DNA from: Halomicrobium zhouii
GTDB lineage: Archaea; Halobacteriota; Halobacteria; Halobacteriales; Haloarculaceae
Assembly: GCF_900114435.1 (NCBI RefSeq)
Contig: NZ_FOZK01000001.1
Coordinates: 1,555,645 to 1,619,644 of the forward strand
Length of the DNA stretch: 64,000 nucleotides
Direction of reading: 5' to 3'
Part shown: positions 16,107 to 25,069 of the stretch, in pieces
Numbering within the stretch: position 1 is the first letter of the stretch
Layout of the letters: each line of letters opens with the position of its first letter
Made by a program: the position numbers and the translations under genes
The notes under the pieces: model-generated
The model's input: the letters and a program-made list of their open reading frames with translations, nothing else
What the model was told of the DNA's origin: nothing
Databases searched by the model: none

Positions 16107-18008
16107 TTAGTCACCTGCCGCGGGGACGTACTTCATGTTCGTCGCGGCCAGTTCCTCGCCGTCGATGCTGGTCTCGAAGCCCTCGACGATCTCTGCCGGT
16201 TCGAACGGGTTGCCGTTGTACTTCAGCAGGCTGGAGAGCTTCGGACCGAACCGGCCGATCTCTTTCTGGGTCAGCCCGCGGAACTGACCGGAGGCGTTCA
16301 TCTCGACGACGAGCGCCTCGTCGACTGATTCGAGCCACTCGCTGACCTCTTCGACCGGATACGGCATCATGTCGGAGACGCCGAGGGCCTTGACCGAGTG
16401 GCCGGCGTCGTTGAGCCGGTCGACCGCCTCGAAGGCGGTGTCCTGGTGGCTACCCCAGATGAGGATGCCGTGGTCGGCGTCCTCGGGTCCGTAGTAAGTC
16501 TGGTGTGAGCTGTTCTCGTCGAGGTCGGCGCGGATGTCGTCGAGCTTGTCGAGCCGACGGTTCATCTGCGCGATGCGGTTGTCGGGGTCTTCGCTGATGT
16601 GACCCGACGGGTTGTGCTCGTTGCCGGTCGCGAGGTAGCGCCCGCCCTCCTGGCCGGGAACCGACCGTGGACTGACGTTCGAGCCGTCCTCCGGTTCGTG
16701 GAGGAAGCGCTGGAACTTGCCAGAGGAGTGGTGGGCCGCCTCCGCGATCTCCTCTTCGGTGAGCACCGAGCCCGGGTCCGCGTTGGGCTGGCGGTCGAAG
16801 AAGCTCTCGTCGACGTTGCGGAGTTCGCCCTGGAGCTTCTGGTCGTAGACGACGATGCTCGGGATCTGGTACTCGTAGGCGATGCGGAACGCCTGGCGCG
16901 TCTGGTCGTAACACTCCCGGATGTTCCCGGGCGCGAAGACGACGCGGGCCGAGTCGCCCTGGCTCGTGTAGAGGACGTGCTCGAGGTCGGCCTGTTCGGG
17001 CTTCGTCGGCATCCCCGTCGAGGGGCCGGCACGCATCGCTTCGAGGAGTACTATCGGCGTCTCCGTCATCTCGGCGAGGCCGAGTGGTTCCGACATCAGC
17101 GCGAAGCCGCCGCCCGAGGAGCCGGACATCGCCTTGACGCCGGTGTGGGACGCACCCAGCGCGAGCGCCGCCGCGGCGATCTCGTCCTCGACCTGTTCGG
17201 AGATGCCGCCGAACTTGGGCAGGTGCTGGGACATGAGCGTGAACACGTCGGTCCACGGCGTCATGGGGTAGCCGGCGATGAACCGACAGCCCTCGTCCAG
17301 CGCGCCGTAGGTGATGGCGTTCGACCCCGAGAGGAGCACCTGGTCCTCCTCGTGGGGTTCGGATTCGGGGATGCGCAGGTCGTGTTCGTGCTCCATCTCC
17401 TGGACCTGCTCGTAGGCCTGGTCGAGCACGTCGAGGTTCGCCTCCATGATGTCGCCGGACATGTTCTGCTCGATGAGCTCCTCGAAGTAGGAGAGATCCA
17501 TGTCGAGCAGCGCGGCGGTCGCCGCGACCCCGGCGGTGTTGCGCATGACCTCGCGGCCGTGTTCCCGGGCGATAGAGCGGAGATCGAGCGGATACACGTG
17601 CCAGTCGTTCTCCTCGGCACGCGCCTCCAGCTCCGTCGCCGCGATATCGTCCTCGTCGAGGAGTCCCTCGTCGTAGACGATCACGCCGCCCTCGCGGAGG
17701 TCGTCGAGGTTCTCCGAGAGGGGTTTGAGCTCTTCGTTCCCGTAGTACGCTTCTTCCTGTGGATTCCGTGCGAAGGAGTCTCCGAGGGCAAGAAGGAAAT
17801 TGTAGCCGTCGCCGCGAGACCGGACGTCTTCCTGGCTCGCGCGTACCTCTACGTAGGTGTGGCCGCCCCGGATGCGCGAGGGATAGTGTCGATGGGTGAA
17901 AACGTGCAGTCCCGAGCGCATCAGGGCCTTTGCAAAGTTCTGACTCGTCGAGTCGATCCCGTCACCGGAACCGCCCGCGATTCGCCAGATTAGTTCCTGG
18001 CCTGTCAT
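16107..18008 (-). CDS. porA: 2-oxoacid:ferredoxin oxidoreductase alpha subunit (gamma-alpha fusion)
   Basis: A 633-residue fused subunit. Residues 1-190 form the gamma-type domain (WRIAGGSGDGIDSTSQNFAK near the start, then RIRGGHTYVEVRA). Residues about 215-620 are the pyrimidine-binding and transketolase C-terminal parts, with LLSGSNAITYGALDEGCRFI, GYPMTPWTDVF and SSGGGFALMSEPLG as core motifs. It binds the 2-oxoacid and CoA and works with the beta subunit encoded two bases downstream. No [4Fe-4S] ferredoxin domain is fused, as usual for the two-subunit haloarchaeal enzymes. The ATG at 18008 has an A/T-rich minus-strand region at about 18061-18080 that could hold the promoter, implying a 5' leader of some tens of bases. 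Confidence 0.87.
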   Translation of the reverse strand: MTGQELIWRIAGGSGDGIDSTSQNFAKALMRSGLHVFTHRHYPSRIRGGHTYVEVRASQEDVRSRGDGYNFLLALGDSFARNPQEEAYYGNEELKPLSENLDDLREGGVIVYDEGLLDEDDIAATELEARAEENDWHVYPLDLRSIAREHGREVMRNTAGVAATAALLDMDLSYFEELIEQNMSGDIMEANLDVLDQAYEQVQEMEHEHDLRIPESEPHEEDQVLLSGSNAITYGALDEGCRFIAGYPMTPWTDVFTLMSQHLPKFGGISEQVEDEIAAAALALGASHTGVKAMSGSSGGGFALMSEPLGLAEMTETPIVLLEAMRAGPSTGMPTKPEQADLEHVLYTSQGDSARVVFAPGNIRECYDQTRQAFRIAYEYQIPSIVVYDQKLQGELRNVDESFFDRQPNADPGSVLTEEEIAEAAHHSSGKFQRFLHEPEDGSNVSPRSVPGQEGGRYLATGNEHNPSGHISEDPDNRIAQMNRRLDKLDDIRADLDENSSHQTYYGPEDADHGILIWGSHQDTAFEAVDRLNDAGHSVKALGVSDMMPYPVEEVSEWLESVDEALVVEMNASGQFRGLTQKEIGRFGPKLSSLLKYNGNPFEPAEIVEGFETSIDGEELAATNMKYVPAAGD

Positions 18009-18351
18009 GGTAAATCATCGGCCCCAGATCGGGTGCCGTGTATCGGGCTTAGGAGGGCCGTGACTAAAGATTTTCCACTATAACGCAGTTCATTAATCGT
18101 TATCGATAGCAAGATGGGGTTCAACTGAACGATTTTGACTCCGCGAGTGGTCAGCTAGCACGTCGAACGTGCCACCCGTTCACTCGGGTGCTACCCAGCC
18201 GCACGGATCTGGTCTCTCGAACCGACCTCTCTAGATTCTGTCGAAACCGTCGACCCGCTCGGAATACGTGTCAGGATCCTGTTGATCTATCGTGTGGGTT
18301 CCCCCGCGGGTAGCGACTACTGTCGCGCGCGAACGCCGCTCGCTCGCGGCC
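18009..18351. other. Intergenic region with porA upstream sequence and clustered palindromes
   Basis: This 343-base stretch has no convincing gene. The left part (18061-18110) is A/T-rich and likely contains the porA promoter. The middle holds GCACGT-CGA-ACGTGC (18159-18173) directly followed by CACCCG-TTCACT-CGGGTG (18174-18191), and both are enclosed by TAGCA...TGCTA (18157-18161 and 18190-18194). The right part is GC-rich sequence between the two minus-strand genes, downstream of the acyl-CoA dehydrogenase stop. Confidence 0.6.
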
Positions 18352-19506
18352 TCACCGCGGTGCCTGCCGGTAGATGAGGTTCCGCTGGACGTCGTTGGCG
18401 CCCTCGTAGATGACCGGGATGCGGGAGTCACGGAAGACCCGGGAGATGCGTCGGTCGGTGAGGACAGACCGGCCGCCGTGGAGCTGCATGCCCGTCTCGG
18501 CGCACTCGGTGGCCGTCTCGGTCGCCTTGGTCTTGGCCAGCGCCGCCCAGTAGCCCGCGTCGTCGCTGTCGGCGACCTTGTCGGCGGCGCGCCAGACGAG
18601 CGTGCGCGCGGACTCGAACTCCAGGCGCATGTCGGCGAGGTGGTGCTGGACGGCCTGGAACTCGTCGACGGTCCGCCCGAACGCCTCGCGGTCGTGGACG
18701 AACTCGGAGGCCTCCTCGATGGCCGCCGCGGCGAGGCCGACGCCCTGGCCGCCGACGATGACGCGCCCGTGGTTGAAAAAGTCCGCGAGCATGTAGAACC
18801 CCGCCCCCTCCACGCCGATCAGGTGGTCCTCGGGGATCCGACAGTCCTCCAGCCTGATGTGGGCCTGCTTCGACGCCCGCATGGCCATCTTCTCGGGGAT
18901 GTGTTCGGCCTCGTACCCCTCGGCGTCCGTGGGAACGATGAACAGCGAGTAGTTGCCGTAGCGGTTGTCCTCGTCGTCGCCGGTCTTCGCGTAGAGGGTC
19001 ACCCAGTCGGCCTCGACGCCGTTGCCGATCCAGTACTTCTCCCCGTTGAGGACCCACTCGTCCCCGTCCTTCTCGGCGGTCGTGGCCATCCCCGCTAGGT
19101 CGCTCCCGGTCTCCGGCTCAGACACCGCGAGGCCGGTGATCTGGTCGTTCTCCGCGACGGGCCGGAGAAACTCCTCTTTCTGCCGGTCGTCGCCGTGTTC
19201 CTCGACGATTTCGGCCCCGAAGCTCGCCAGCTGGAGCGTCAGTGCGATGCCGGCGTCGGCGCGGTAGAACTCCTCGGCGATGGCCAGCACCTGGTGCAAC
19301 GAGAAGCCGCGACCGCCCCACTCCTCGCCGATGTCCTGGGCGACGAGGCCCGCGTCCATCCCGGCTTCCAGTATCTCGTGGGGGTACTCCCCGGAGGCGT
19401 AGTAGTCGGCGGCGTTCGGCGCGATGTGTTCCTCGGCGAATTCGCGTGCGTCCTGCTTGACCTCACGTGCCGCTTCGGGGACGATGTCGTCGTCGAACAG
19501 TTCCAT
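18352..19506 (-). CDS. Acyl-CoA dehydrogenase
   Basis: A 384-residue FAD enzyme that introduces the 2,3-double bond in an acyl-CoA, passing electrons to ETF. Seen in order: an N-terminal helical domain, the FAD-binding middle domain with TGLAVSEPETGSDLAGMATT (about residues 120-139) and LNGEKYWIGNG, and the C-terminal helical domain with RVIVGGQGVGLAAAAIEEA and LHGGRSVLTDRRISRVFRDS. The catalytic carboxylate, usually a glutamate near the C-terminus, lines up with YEGANDVQRNLI. The ATG at 19506 is preferred over an earlier in-frame start because a TATA-like element lies at 19529-19540. Substrate chain length cannot be predicted. With methylmalonyl-CoA mutase nearby, short or branched acyl-CoA breakdown is plausible. 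Confidence 0.93.
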   Translation of the reverse strand: MELFDDDIVPEAAREVKQDAREFAEEHIAPNAADYYASGEYPHEILEAGMDAGLVAQDIGEEWGGRGFSLHQVLAIAEEFYRADAGIALTLQLASFGAEIVEEHGDDRQKEEFLRPVAENDQITGLAVSEPETGSDLAGMATTAEKDGDEWVLNGEKYWIGNGVEADWVTLYAKTGDDEDNRYGNYSLFIVPTDAEGYEAEHIPEKMAMRASKQAHIRLEDCRIPEDHLIGVEGAGFYMLADFFNHGRVIVGGQGVGLAAAAIEEASEFVHDREAFGRTVDEFQAVQHHLADMRLEFESARTLVWRAADKVADSDDAGYWAALAKTKATETATECAETGMQLHGGRSVLTDRRISRVFRDSRIPVIYEGANDVQRNLIYRQAPR

Positions 19507-19528
19507 ACACGGTAGACGGTACCCCGCG

Positions 19529-19540
19529 CCAAATACACAT
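19529..19540 (-). promoter_or_regulatory. TATA-like element of the acyl-CoA dehydrogenase gene
   Basis: The minus strand reads ATGTGTATTTGG, 23-34 bases before the ATG at 19506. It decides between this start and an in-frame one 42 bases upstream. Confidence 0.5.
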
Positions 19541-19609
19541 TGAAACAACTACAAATCTGCAACGAGTTCACTCGGCAGTCGTGAGCGTGGGTCGTAGAAA
19601 TTGTACCGG

Positions 19610-20212
19610 TCAGACGTCGATCTGCTGCATAAGGGACACGAGTTCTTCGAGTTCCGGGAAGGTGTACACCGTGACGTCGATGTCGGAGTTCAACGCGTGG
19701 ACGCGCGAGTCGAACATCAGCGACATGTCCGTCTCTCGGCCCCCGACGAGTTCGTCGACCATGCCGCTGCCCGGGCCGAAGGTGAAGTTCGGCGGCCCGA
19801 TGTCGATGGTCGTCTGGAGAACGTTCGCCCAGCCGTCGATGAACGCGGAGGTCATGATGTTGCCGATCTCCTGGATGGCGGAGCGCTCCATGTCGGTGAA
19901 CCCGCTGCCGTTCGGGTCCGTCTCGCCCATGTCCCCCACCATGCCCCGTGCGAGTTCCTTGGCACTCGCGCCGTTGAACAGGAAGAGGATGTGGCCGTGG
20001 GGCGGTTCGAGCAGTCTGATGCTGATGCCGATCTGTTTCTGGTCCCCGACGTGGGTCTTGATGTCGGCGACGTCGATGAAGTTGATCTTGGTGATCTCCA
20101 TCTCCGTCTCCATCCCGGTCATCTGGCTCAGGTGGTCCGCGACGGTGTTCCCGCCCTCCTTGGCCATCTGGTTGAACAACCCCAGCTTGCGTATATCTAT
20201 CTTCAGACTCAT
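19610..20212 (-). CDS. CheC-like chemotaxis phosphatase
   Basis: A 200-residue protein with one CheC active-site helix: FTDMERSAIQEIGNIMTSAF (about residues 102-121), where the Glu and Asn of ExxxN are the catalytic pair for CheY-P dephosphorylation. CheC proteins often carry two such helices; the second is not obvious, so it may be a one-site or adaptor form. The protein starts MSLKIDIRKLGLFNQMAKEG. A TATA-like CGCTTATGTGG at 20250-20260 implies a leader of about ten bases. It is isolated from other chemotaxis genes in the window. Haloarchaea often have several CheC paralogues, some working with archaellum adaptors. Confidence 0.8.
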   Translation of the reverse strand: MSLKIDIRKLGLFNQMAKEGGNTVADHLSQMTGMETEMEITKINFIDVADIKTHVGDQKQIGISIRLLEPPHGHILFLFNGASAKELARGMVGDMGETDPNGSGFTDMERSAIQEIGNIMTSAFIDGWANVLQTTIDIGPPNFTFGPGSGMVDELVGGRETDMSLMFDSRVHALNSDIDVTVYTFPELEELVSLMQQIDV

Positions 20213-20314
20213 GGGCGTAACACGAACGTTGCGGGTCGTTTCCCGGCCACCCACATAAGCGATCCACCCCCATTTTCGCAGGCGAGAATTGGAGCGACGA
20301 CGGGGCGAGACCGG

Positions 20315-20977
20315 TCAGATCCGGATCGAGACGGCGACGCCCTCCCCCAGCGGCAACAGGCCCGTCTCGAACTCGGGGTCCTCGCCGACGGTCCGGAGGT
20401 AGTCGGCGATGCCACGGCTCATCTCGTTGGCGGCGACGTCCTCACCGGCCAGTAGCGCACGGACGTCGTCGAAGTCGAGCGGGCCCGCTTCGATGGCGTT
20501 GTCCGCCGCGACGATTCCACCGACCGGAACCTTGTCGCGGACGGCTTCGAACGCCTCCGCGTAGCGGTGCTTCTCGTTGTCGATCAGGACCACGTCGAAG
20601 GGACCGTCGTAGCGCTCGACGGTCTCGACGGCGTCGCCGTGTTCGAAGCGGGCCCGGTCGGCGAACCCGCCGCGTTCCAGGTTCTCGCGGGCGTCGTCGA
20701 GCTCGTCCGCGTCGACTTCGGTCAGGACGATCTCGCCGTCCTCGGGCAGTGCCGGGGCCATCCAGTACGCCGAGTAGCCGTAACCCGACCCGAACTCGAA
20801 GACTCGCTCCGCGTCGACGGAGCGGGCGAGCAGACGGAGCCACCCGCCGACCGCCGGCCCCACCGTCGGGAACCCCTCTCGGTCGGCGCGGGCGTCCATC
20901 TCCTCGATGACCTCGTCGGCACTTGGCGCCAGCGTCCGGGCGAACTCCTCCGTCACGTCGGGCAGCGGGTCACTCAT
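20315..20977 (-). CDS. SAM-dependent O-methyltransferase family protein
   Basis: A 220-residue Rossmann-fold methyltransferase of the catechol O-methyltransferase-like class 3 group. Motif I is VFEFGSGYGYSAYWMA (about residues 60-75), followed by an acidic residue (EVDADE) at the end of strand 2 for SAM ribose binding, then DVVLIDNEKHRYAEAFEAV for motif IV with metal-binding Asp and Asn. The later GGIVAADNAI is also typical. The methyl acceptor is unknown. The ATG at 20977 is used rather than a GTG three codons upstream. It stands alone, so there is no pathway context. Confidence 0.85.
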   Translation of the reverse strand: MSDPLPDVTEEFARTLAPSADEVIEEMDARADREGFPTVGPAVGGWLRLLARSVDAERVFEFGSGYGYSAYWMAPALPEDGEIVLTEVDADELDDARENLERGGFADRARFEHGDAVETVERYDGPFDVVLIDNEKHRYAEAFEAVRDKVPVGGIVAADNAIEAGPLDFDDVRALLAGEDVAANEMSRGIADYLRTVGEDPEFETGLLPLGEGVAVSIRI

Positions 20978-21048
20978 GGCGTCCACTACAGCGGGCGGTC
21001 ACAAAACGACAGGGGCCAGGGAAGTCCCACTCGCCCGTCGCTCGACGC

Positions 21049-23142
21049 TCAGGGCTGCGTCTCGTTCGCGTCGATCGGGGTATCGAAGCGGACGAAGAAG
21101 CCCGTCGAGCCACCGGTCTGGCGGATCGACCTGAGGTCACCGTCGACGTGGTAGGCGTCGCCCGCGGACGTCGTTCCGGTCACCGTGACCGTCCCGTCGG
21201 TCCGCGATATCGCGTCGTTCTCGTCGGCGGTGACGCCGCCCGTCGTGACCTTCGAGACGTTCCCGTCGACCGCGAAGGTGTACTCGATGGGCTCTTCGAC
21301 CGCCGCCGGCCCGATGACGAGCGTCCGGGTCCGGTTCTCGGACTGCGCCGCGGCGGACGCGCCGACGTCGGCGAACCGGTCGTCGTCGAACGCGTACCGT
21401 CTCGCGGGCACCGGTTCGTCGCTCTCGGACCCTGTGTTCGCCCCCGCTGTCGCCTCGTCGCCTGCTGACGTCGCGTCGCTCGCGGCGGCTTCCTCGTTCG
21501 ACGACGCGTCGGCGCGCACCGTATCGTCGCCGGGCGCGCTCTCCGTGCCGTCGTCGGCCGTCGTCTCGGCGGACTCGTCGCCCGCACTCTCGACGACCGG
21601 GACGACGGTGCCGCTCTGGGAGACGGAGATCTCCGCTTCGCCGTCTGACACAGTGACGCCGTCGACTTCCTGCCAGGTCCCGTCGACGCGCTGGTACGCC
21701 GTGACCTCGCCGTCGGCGTCGACGGGCACCGTCACGGTCGCCGTCGCGCCGTCACCGTCCCGGAGCGCCACATCGACGCCCGGCCCGGCCGATTCGGTCC
21801 CCTCGGGCAGCGAGTCGGGAGTCCCGACCGAGGCGAGACGGGTCACGCCCTGGTCGAACTGGACCGAAGCGCCGTCTCCGAGCGTGACGGCGTCGGCGAC
21901 CGCACCTGCTCGCTCCGCCTGGTCGCGGTAGGCGCCGTCGCCGTTGTCGCCGATCTGGACGTTCTCCAGCCTGTCACCGCCGGCGGGGTAGCTCAGCACG
22001 CCCGGGCCGCCGTTGCGCTCGACGCGGCTGTCGGCCAGCACGTTGTCGGAACTGTCGGCGAACTCGACGCCCGGGCCGCCGTTGTCGGTCACCGTCGCGT
22101 CGCCGACGAAGTTGTCCACCGCGCCCGTCGCGACGTGGATGCCCCGGTCGCCGTTGTCGGTGGCCTGGACGATGCTGAAGGAGCTCTCGGAGACGCCGCG
22201 GGCCAGCCAGAGGCCCGTGCCGTCGTTCCCGTCGACGGTGACGTCACTCGCCTGCACGTCGGCCGTGTCGACGAGCACGACGCCGTCGCCGTTGTCACTC
22301 GCCGTCACCGCCTGCATCGCAGAGCCGTCGGCCTCGGTCAGGCGGACGCCGGTGTCGCTGTCCGTCGCTCGAACCTCGACCAGGTTCGCCGTCGGCCCGC
22401 TCGCCCCGCTGCCACCGAGCGCGACGGCCACGCTCCAGTCGCTGACGTCGACGTCGCGAACGGTCACGTCGGAGACGCCGCCGGCGACCTGGACGCCGGT
22501 GCCGCTTCCCGGCCCAGCGACGGTGTGTCCGTTCCCGTCGAGGACGACGCCGCTCGCCTCTACGACGAGGCAGGTCCCCGAACCGGAGACGTCACCGGTC
22601 AGTTCGTACTGGCCGGGCTCGTCGATGACGGTGCAGGCGGACAGCTCACCGTCCGCCGCGCTCTCGTTCGGCGTCTCGGTGTCGTTCACGCCGTCGGTTT
22701 CGTTGGCCTGTCTGGACGCGTTCCCGGTCTCCGCGTCGGTCGCGTCGTCAGCTGTCGCCGGGTTCGTCGACTCGGGCGTCTCCGTCTCGGTGGTCGCCTC
22801 CGTCGGCGTGTCCGTCGCGGTCGGCGTCTCTGACGGCGTCGCGGTGGCTTCGTCCGCCGCGTCGCCGCCGCCCGAGGCGCCCGCGTCGTCCGGTTCGGAC
22901 GTCGCAGTCTCTGCGGGTTCAGTCTCTGTCGACGGTTCAGTGTCGTCGTCGGCGTCACTCGCCGATTCGTCGCCGTCCGTCCCCTCAGTGACGTTCTCAC
23001 TCTGGACGTCGTGTGCTCCGGCGTCCACGGTCGGTCCACCGAGGTCCGCGACAGCCAGGCCACCCCCCGCTCCGACGGCGACGACGGTAATCACGGCCAG
23101 TACGAGTGCCACGCCCCTCGTCCGTATCCCTTCGTAGCGCAT
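21049..23142 (-). CDS. Secreted beta-helix (NosD-type) surface protein
   Basis: A 697-residue exported protein. Residues 1-32 are a Sec-type signal or anchor (IRTRGVALVLAVITVVAVGA inside). Residues about 40-165 are an acidic, Thr/Glu/Asp-rich stalk. Residues about 170-400 form a right-handed parallel beta-helix with recurring short repeats of the form GxGVxxxxSxxNxxxxxxV (for example DNGGPGVEFADSSDNVLADS). Another acidic Ser/Thr/Glu linker follows, and the last 100 residues form a separate domain ending without a visible membrane anchor or PGF motif. Attachment may be by the uncleaved N-terminal helix. A carbohydrate-binding or lyase-like surface role is typical of such folds. A TATA-like element at 23168-23179 supports the ATG at 23142. 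Confidence 0.8.
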   Translation of the reverse strand: MRYEGIRTRGVALVLAVITVVAVGAGGGLAVADLGGPTVDAGAHDVQSENVTEGTDGDESASDADDDTEPSTETEPAETATSEPDDAGASGGGDAADEATATPSETPTATDTPTEATTETETPESTNPATADDATDAETGNASRQANETDGVNDTETPNESAADGELSACTVIDEPGQYELTGDVSGSGTCLVVEASGVVLDGNGHTVAGPGSGTGVQVAGGVSDVTVRDVDVSDWSVAVALGGSGASGPTANLVEVRATDSDTGVRLTEADGSAMQAVTASDNGDGVVLVDTADVQASDVTVDGNDGTGLWLARGVSESSFSIVQATDNGDRGIHVATGAVDNFVGDATVTDNGGPGVEFADSSDNVLADSRVERNGGPGVLSYPAGGDRLENVQIGDNGDGAYRDQAERAGAVADAVTLGDGASVQFDQGVTRLASVGTPDSLPEGTESAGPGVDVALRDGDGATATVTVPVDADGEVTAYQRVDGTWQEVDGVTVSDGEAEISVSQSGTVVPVVESAGDESAETTADDGTESAPGDDTVRADASSNEEAAASDATSAGDEATAGANTGSESDEPVPARRYAFDDDRFADVGASAAAQSENRTRTLVIGPAAVEEPIEYTFAVDGNVSKVTTGGVTADENDAISRTDGTVTVTGTTSAGDAYHVDGDLRSIRQTGGSTGFFVRFDTPIDANETQP

Positions 23143-23302
23143 GGCAACACCGATACCGACTACCGGTGTTTAGTATTTAGCGCCAAAACCACAGTAAGGC
23201 GTGCTTACGACGGGCGAGGGTGGCCCACTGAAGAAACGCCGACCGGTCCGACCCCCGGACTGGAACGTCCGAGGCCGATTAGCCCGTTACGCCACTCTCG
23301 AA

Positions 23303-23316
23303 TTAGCACATGCTAA
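23303..23316. promoter_or_regulatory. Perfect palindrome upstream of the Bat-type regulator gene
   Basis: TTAGCA-CA-TGCTAA has perfect 6-bp arms and lies 32-45 bases before the ATG at 23348, over the expected TATA/BRE region. It could be a dimeric operator, possibly for autoregulation, or the core promoter itself. Confidence 0.4.
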
Positions 23317-23347
23317 CTTTCAAGCTCCGCAGGGCGTACACACGGCT

Positions 23348-24067
23348 ATGCAGGAGTTCGAGTTCGTCGTCGCCTACGAGGCGGGGGCCGACAGGCTGAT
23401 GGACGTCTTCCGCGAGCACCCGTCGCTGTCGGTCCGGTCGTCGGCGTGCTACACCGACGACTCGTCGATGTGGCGGATGGACCACGCCAGCGGCTCTCGC
23501 GAGGCGATGGCGCGTTTCGACGAGACGTTCCTCGACGACACGCGGTGTAACGAGTGTCTGAACGCACCGGACTGCAACACGACGCGGGAGTACCACGTCC
23601 TCGACCGGCAACCCCGCGGGCGGACCGTCTACACCTTCCGCGAGGAGGTCCACAGGTGCCACTCGGTCCCGCACTTCGTCGTCGACCACGTCGGCGATGG
23701 CGCCGTACTCCAGTCACACAGAACGGACAACGAGTACCGCTGGAAGGCCCTCTTCCCGGACGAGCAACCCGTCGGCGAACTGTTCGACGCCATCGAAGCG
23801 GAGTTGCGGGACGGACTGACGCTCGAACTGGCTCACCTCACCCAGTCGGGCAACTGGAGCGCCGAGACGCGGACGGCCCACAAGCTCTCGCCGGAACAAC
23901 ACGAGATGCTCGAAGCGGCGGTGGCCGCGGGCTACTACGAGCGCCCGCGGGAGACGACCGTCGAGGAACTGGCCGACGAACTCGACGTCGCCCGCTCGAC
24001 CGCCCAGTACCGCCTGCGCGAAGCCGAGGACGCCATCGTCACCGAGTTCGTTCGCGACGCGCTGTGA
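23348..24067 (+). CDS. Bat-type (HTH_10) transcriptional regulator
   Basis: A 239-residue regulator of the bacterio-opsin activator family. The C-terminal HTH_10 domain (residues about 180-239) has the usual form LSPEQHEMLEAAVAAGYYER, then VEELADELDVARSTAQYRLR as the helix-turn-helix. The N-terminal 170 residues form a sensing domain unlike PAS or GAF and contain a cysteine pair pattern CNECLNAPDCN (about residues 62-72) that could bind a metal or respond to redox state. The ATG at 23348 is chosen because the longer frame upstream lacks conserved character. Haloarchaea encode many such proteins, often controlling an adjacent gene. Here the neighbours are the divergent beta-helix gene and the convergent MscS gene. 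Confidence 0.88.
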   Translation: MQEFEFVVAYEAGADRLMDVFREHPSLSVRSSACYTDDSSMWRMDHASGSREAMARFDETFLDDTRCNECLNAPDCNTTREYHVLDRQPRGRTVYTFREEVHRCHSVPHFVVDHVGDGAVLQSHRTDNEYRWKALFPDEQPVGELFDAIEAELRDGLTLELAHLTQSGNWSAETRTAHKLSPEQHEMLEAAVAAGYYERPRETTVEELADELDVARSTAQYRLREAEDAIVTEFVRDAL

Positions 24068-24091
24068 GGGCGGGTCGAAAACGCGGCGCCG

Positions 24092-25069
24092 CTACCGGTT
24101 CCGGCTGACGGGGAACTTGACCCGCTCGGGGGCCTCGTTGAACGCGACCAGGATGCGCCGGTACAGCTCGTTGCGCACCCGCTGGCCGCGCCGTGGGTGG
24201 ACGAGGTACCGGAGCCGGAACTCCACCCAGGACTCCTCCTGGACCACGTTGACCGACGGGCGGTCCTGAACCTCCAGTTCGACCGGCGTCTCGGAGAGGC
24301 GCTCCCGGTATCGGGCGATGCGGGCCGCCATCTCGTCGCCCAGGTAGTCGTCGGCTTCCTCCCGCAGCAGGTCCTGGGCGTACGCCAGGTCCGTCTCGTA
24401 GGCGACCTGGATGGAGAGTTCGTTCCAGACGAAGGGGAACTCCTCGCGCGTGTAGTTCTTCACGTGCGAGGAGAGCACGACGCTGTTGGGCAGCGTGATG
24501 ATCCGCCCCGAGGGCTGGTTCGAGGAGACGAGTTCGCCGTTAATCTCCCACAGTGTCGTGACGAGGAAGTCCACCTCCGCGACGTCGCCCTTCGACCCCT
24601 CGATGGCGACGCGGTCGCCGACCTGGTAGGGACGCTTGACCATGATGTAGAGCCAGCCGATGAGCGAGAACAGCGGCTGTTGCAGGGCGAAGGTGACGGC
24701 AAAGCCCACGACCCCCAGCGAGAACAGCACGCCCACCCACTGCTCGGTCGCGACGCCGAGTAACGCCACGACGGTCGCGACCCCGAACCCCAGCCGCAAC
24801 ACGTTCCGCACGTCGTGCTGGCGGCGTTTGCTCGGCGTCCGGTCGTCGAGCGCGCGCTTCGCGAGGAGGTAGAGCCCGTAGCCCGCGAAGACGATGGCGA
24901 CGGCGCCGAGCACCTTCGACCCGAGCATCCCGAACGTGACGCCGCCGATCTCGACGCCCGTCGGGATCCCCCAAAGTTCGCCGTCGAGCGACGAGGCCCC
25001 CACGTACGCCGACGCGAGGCCGAAGCCGACGGCCAGCAGCACCGACCCGAACGCCAGCGGTCGTTTCAC
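24092..25069 (-). CDS. Small-conductance mechanosensitive channel (MscS family)
   Basis: A 325-residue membrane protein. Three or four transmembrane helices cover residues about 5-22, 50-70, 95-115 and 120-140. The pore helix region is GVVGFAVTFALQQPLFSLIG, followed by the conserved GWLYIMVKRPYQVGDRVAIE that leads into the beta domain (about 150-205), then the cytoplasmic alpha-beta domain to the C-terminus. It should open under membrane tension to release solutes on osmotic downshock. The start is GTG at 25069, with a TATA-like element about 28 bases upstream (near 25091-25105). It ends 24 bases from the convergent Bat-type gene. Confidence 0.92.
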   Translation of the reverse strand: MKRPLAFGSVLLAVGFGLASAYVGASSLDGELWGIPTGVEIGGVTFGMLGSKVLGAVAIVFAGYGLYLLAKRALDDRTPSKRRQHDVRNVLRLGFGVATVVALLGVATEQWVGVLFSLGVVGFAVTFALQQPLFSLIGWLYIMVKRPYQVGDRVAIEGSKGDVAEVDFLVTTLWEINGELVSSNQPSGRIITLPNSVVLSSHVKNYTREEFPFVWNELSIQVAYETDLAYAQDLLREEADDYLGDEMAARIARYRERLSETPVELEVQDRPSVNVVQEESWVEFRLRYLVHPRRGQRVRNELYRRILVAFNEAPERVKFPVSRNR

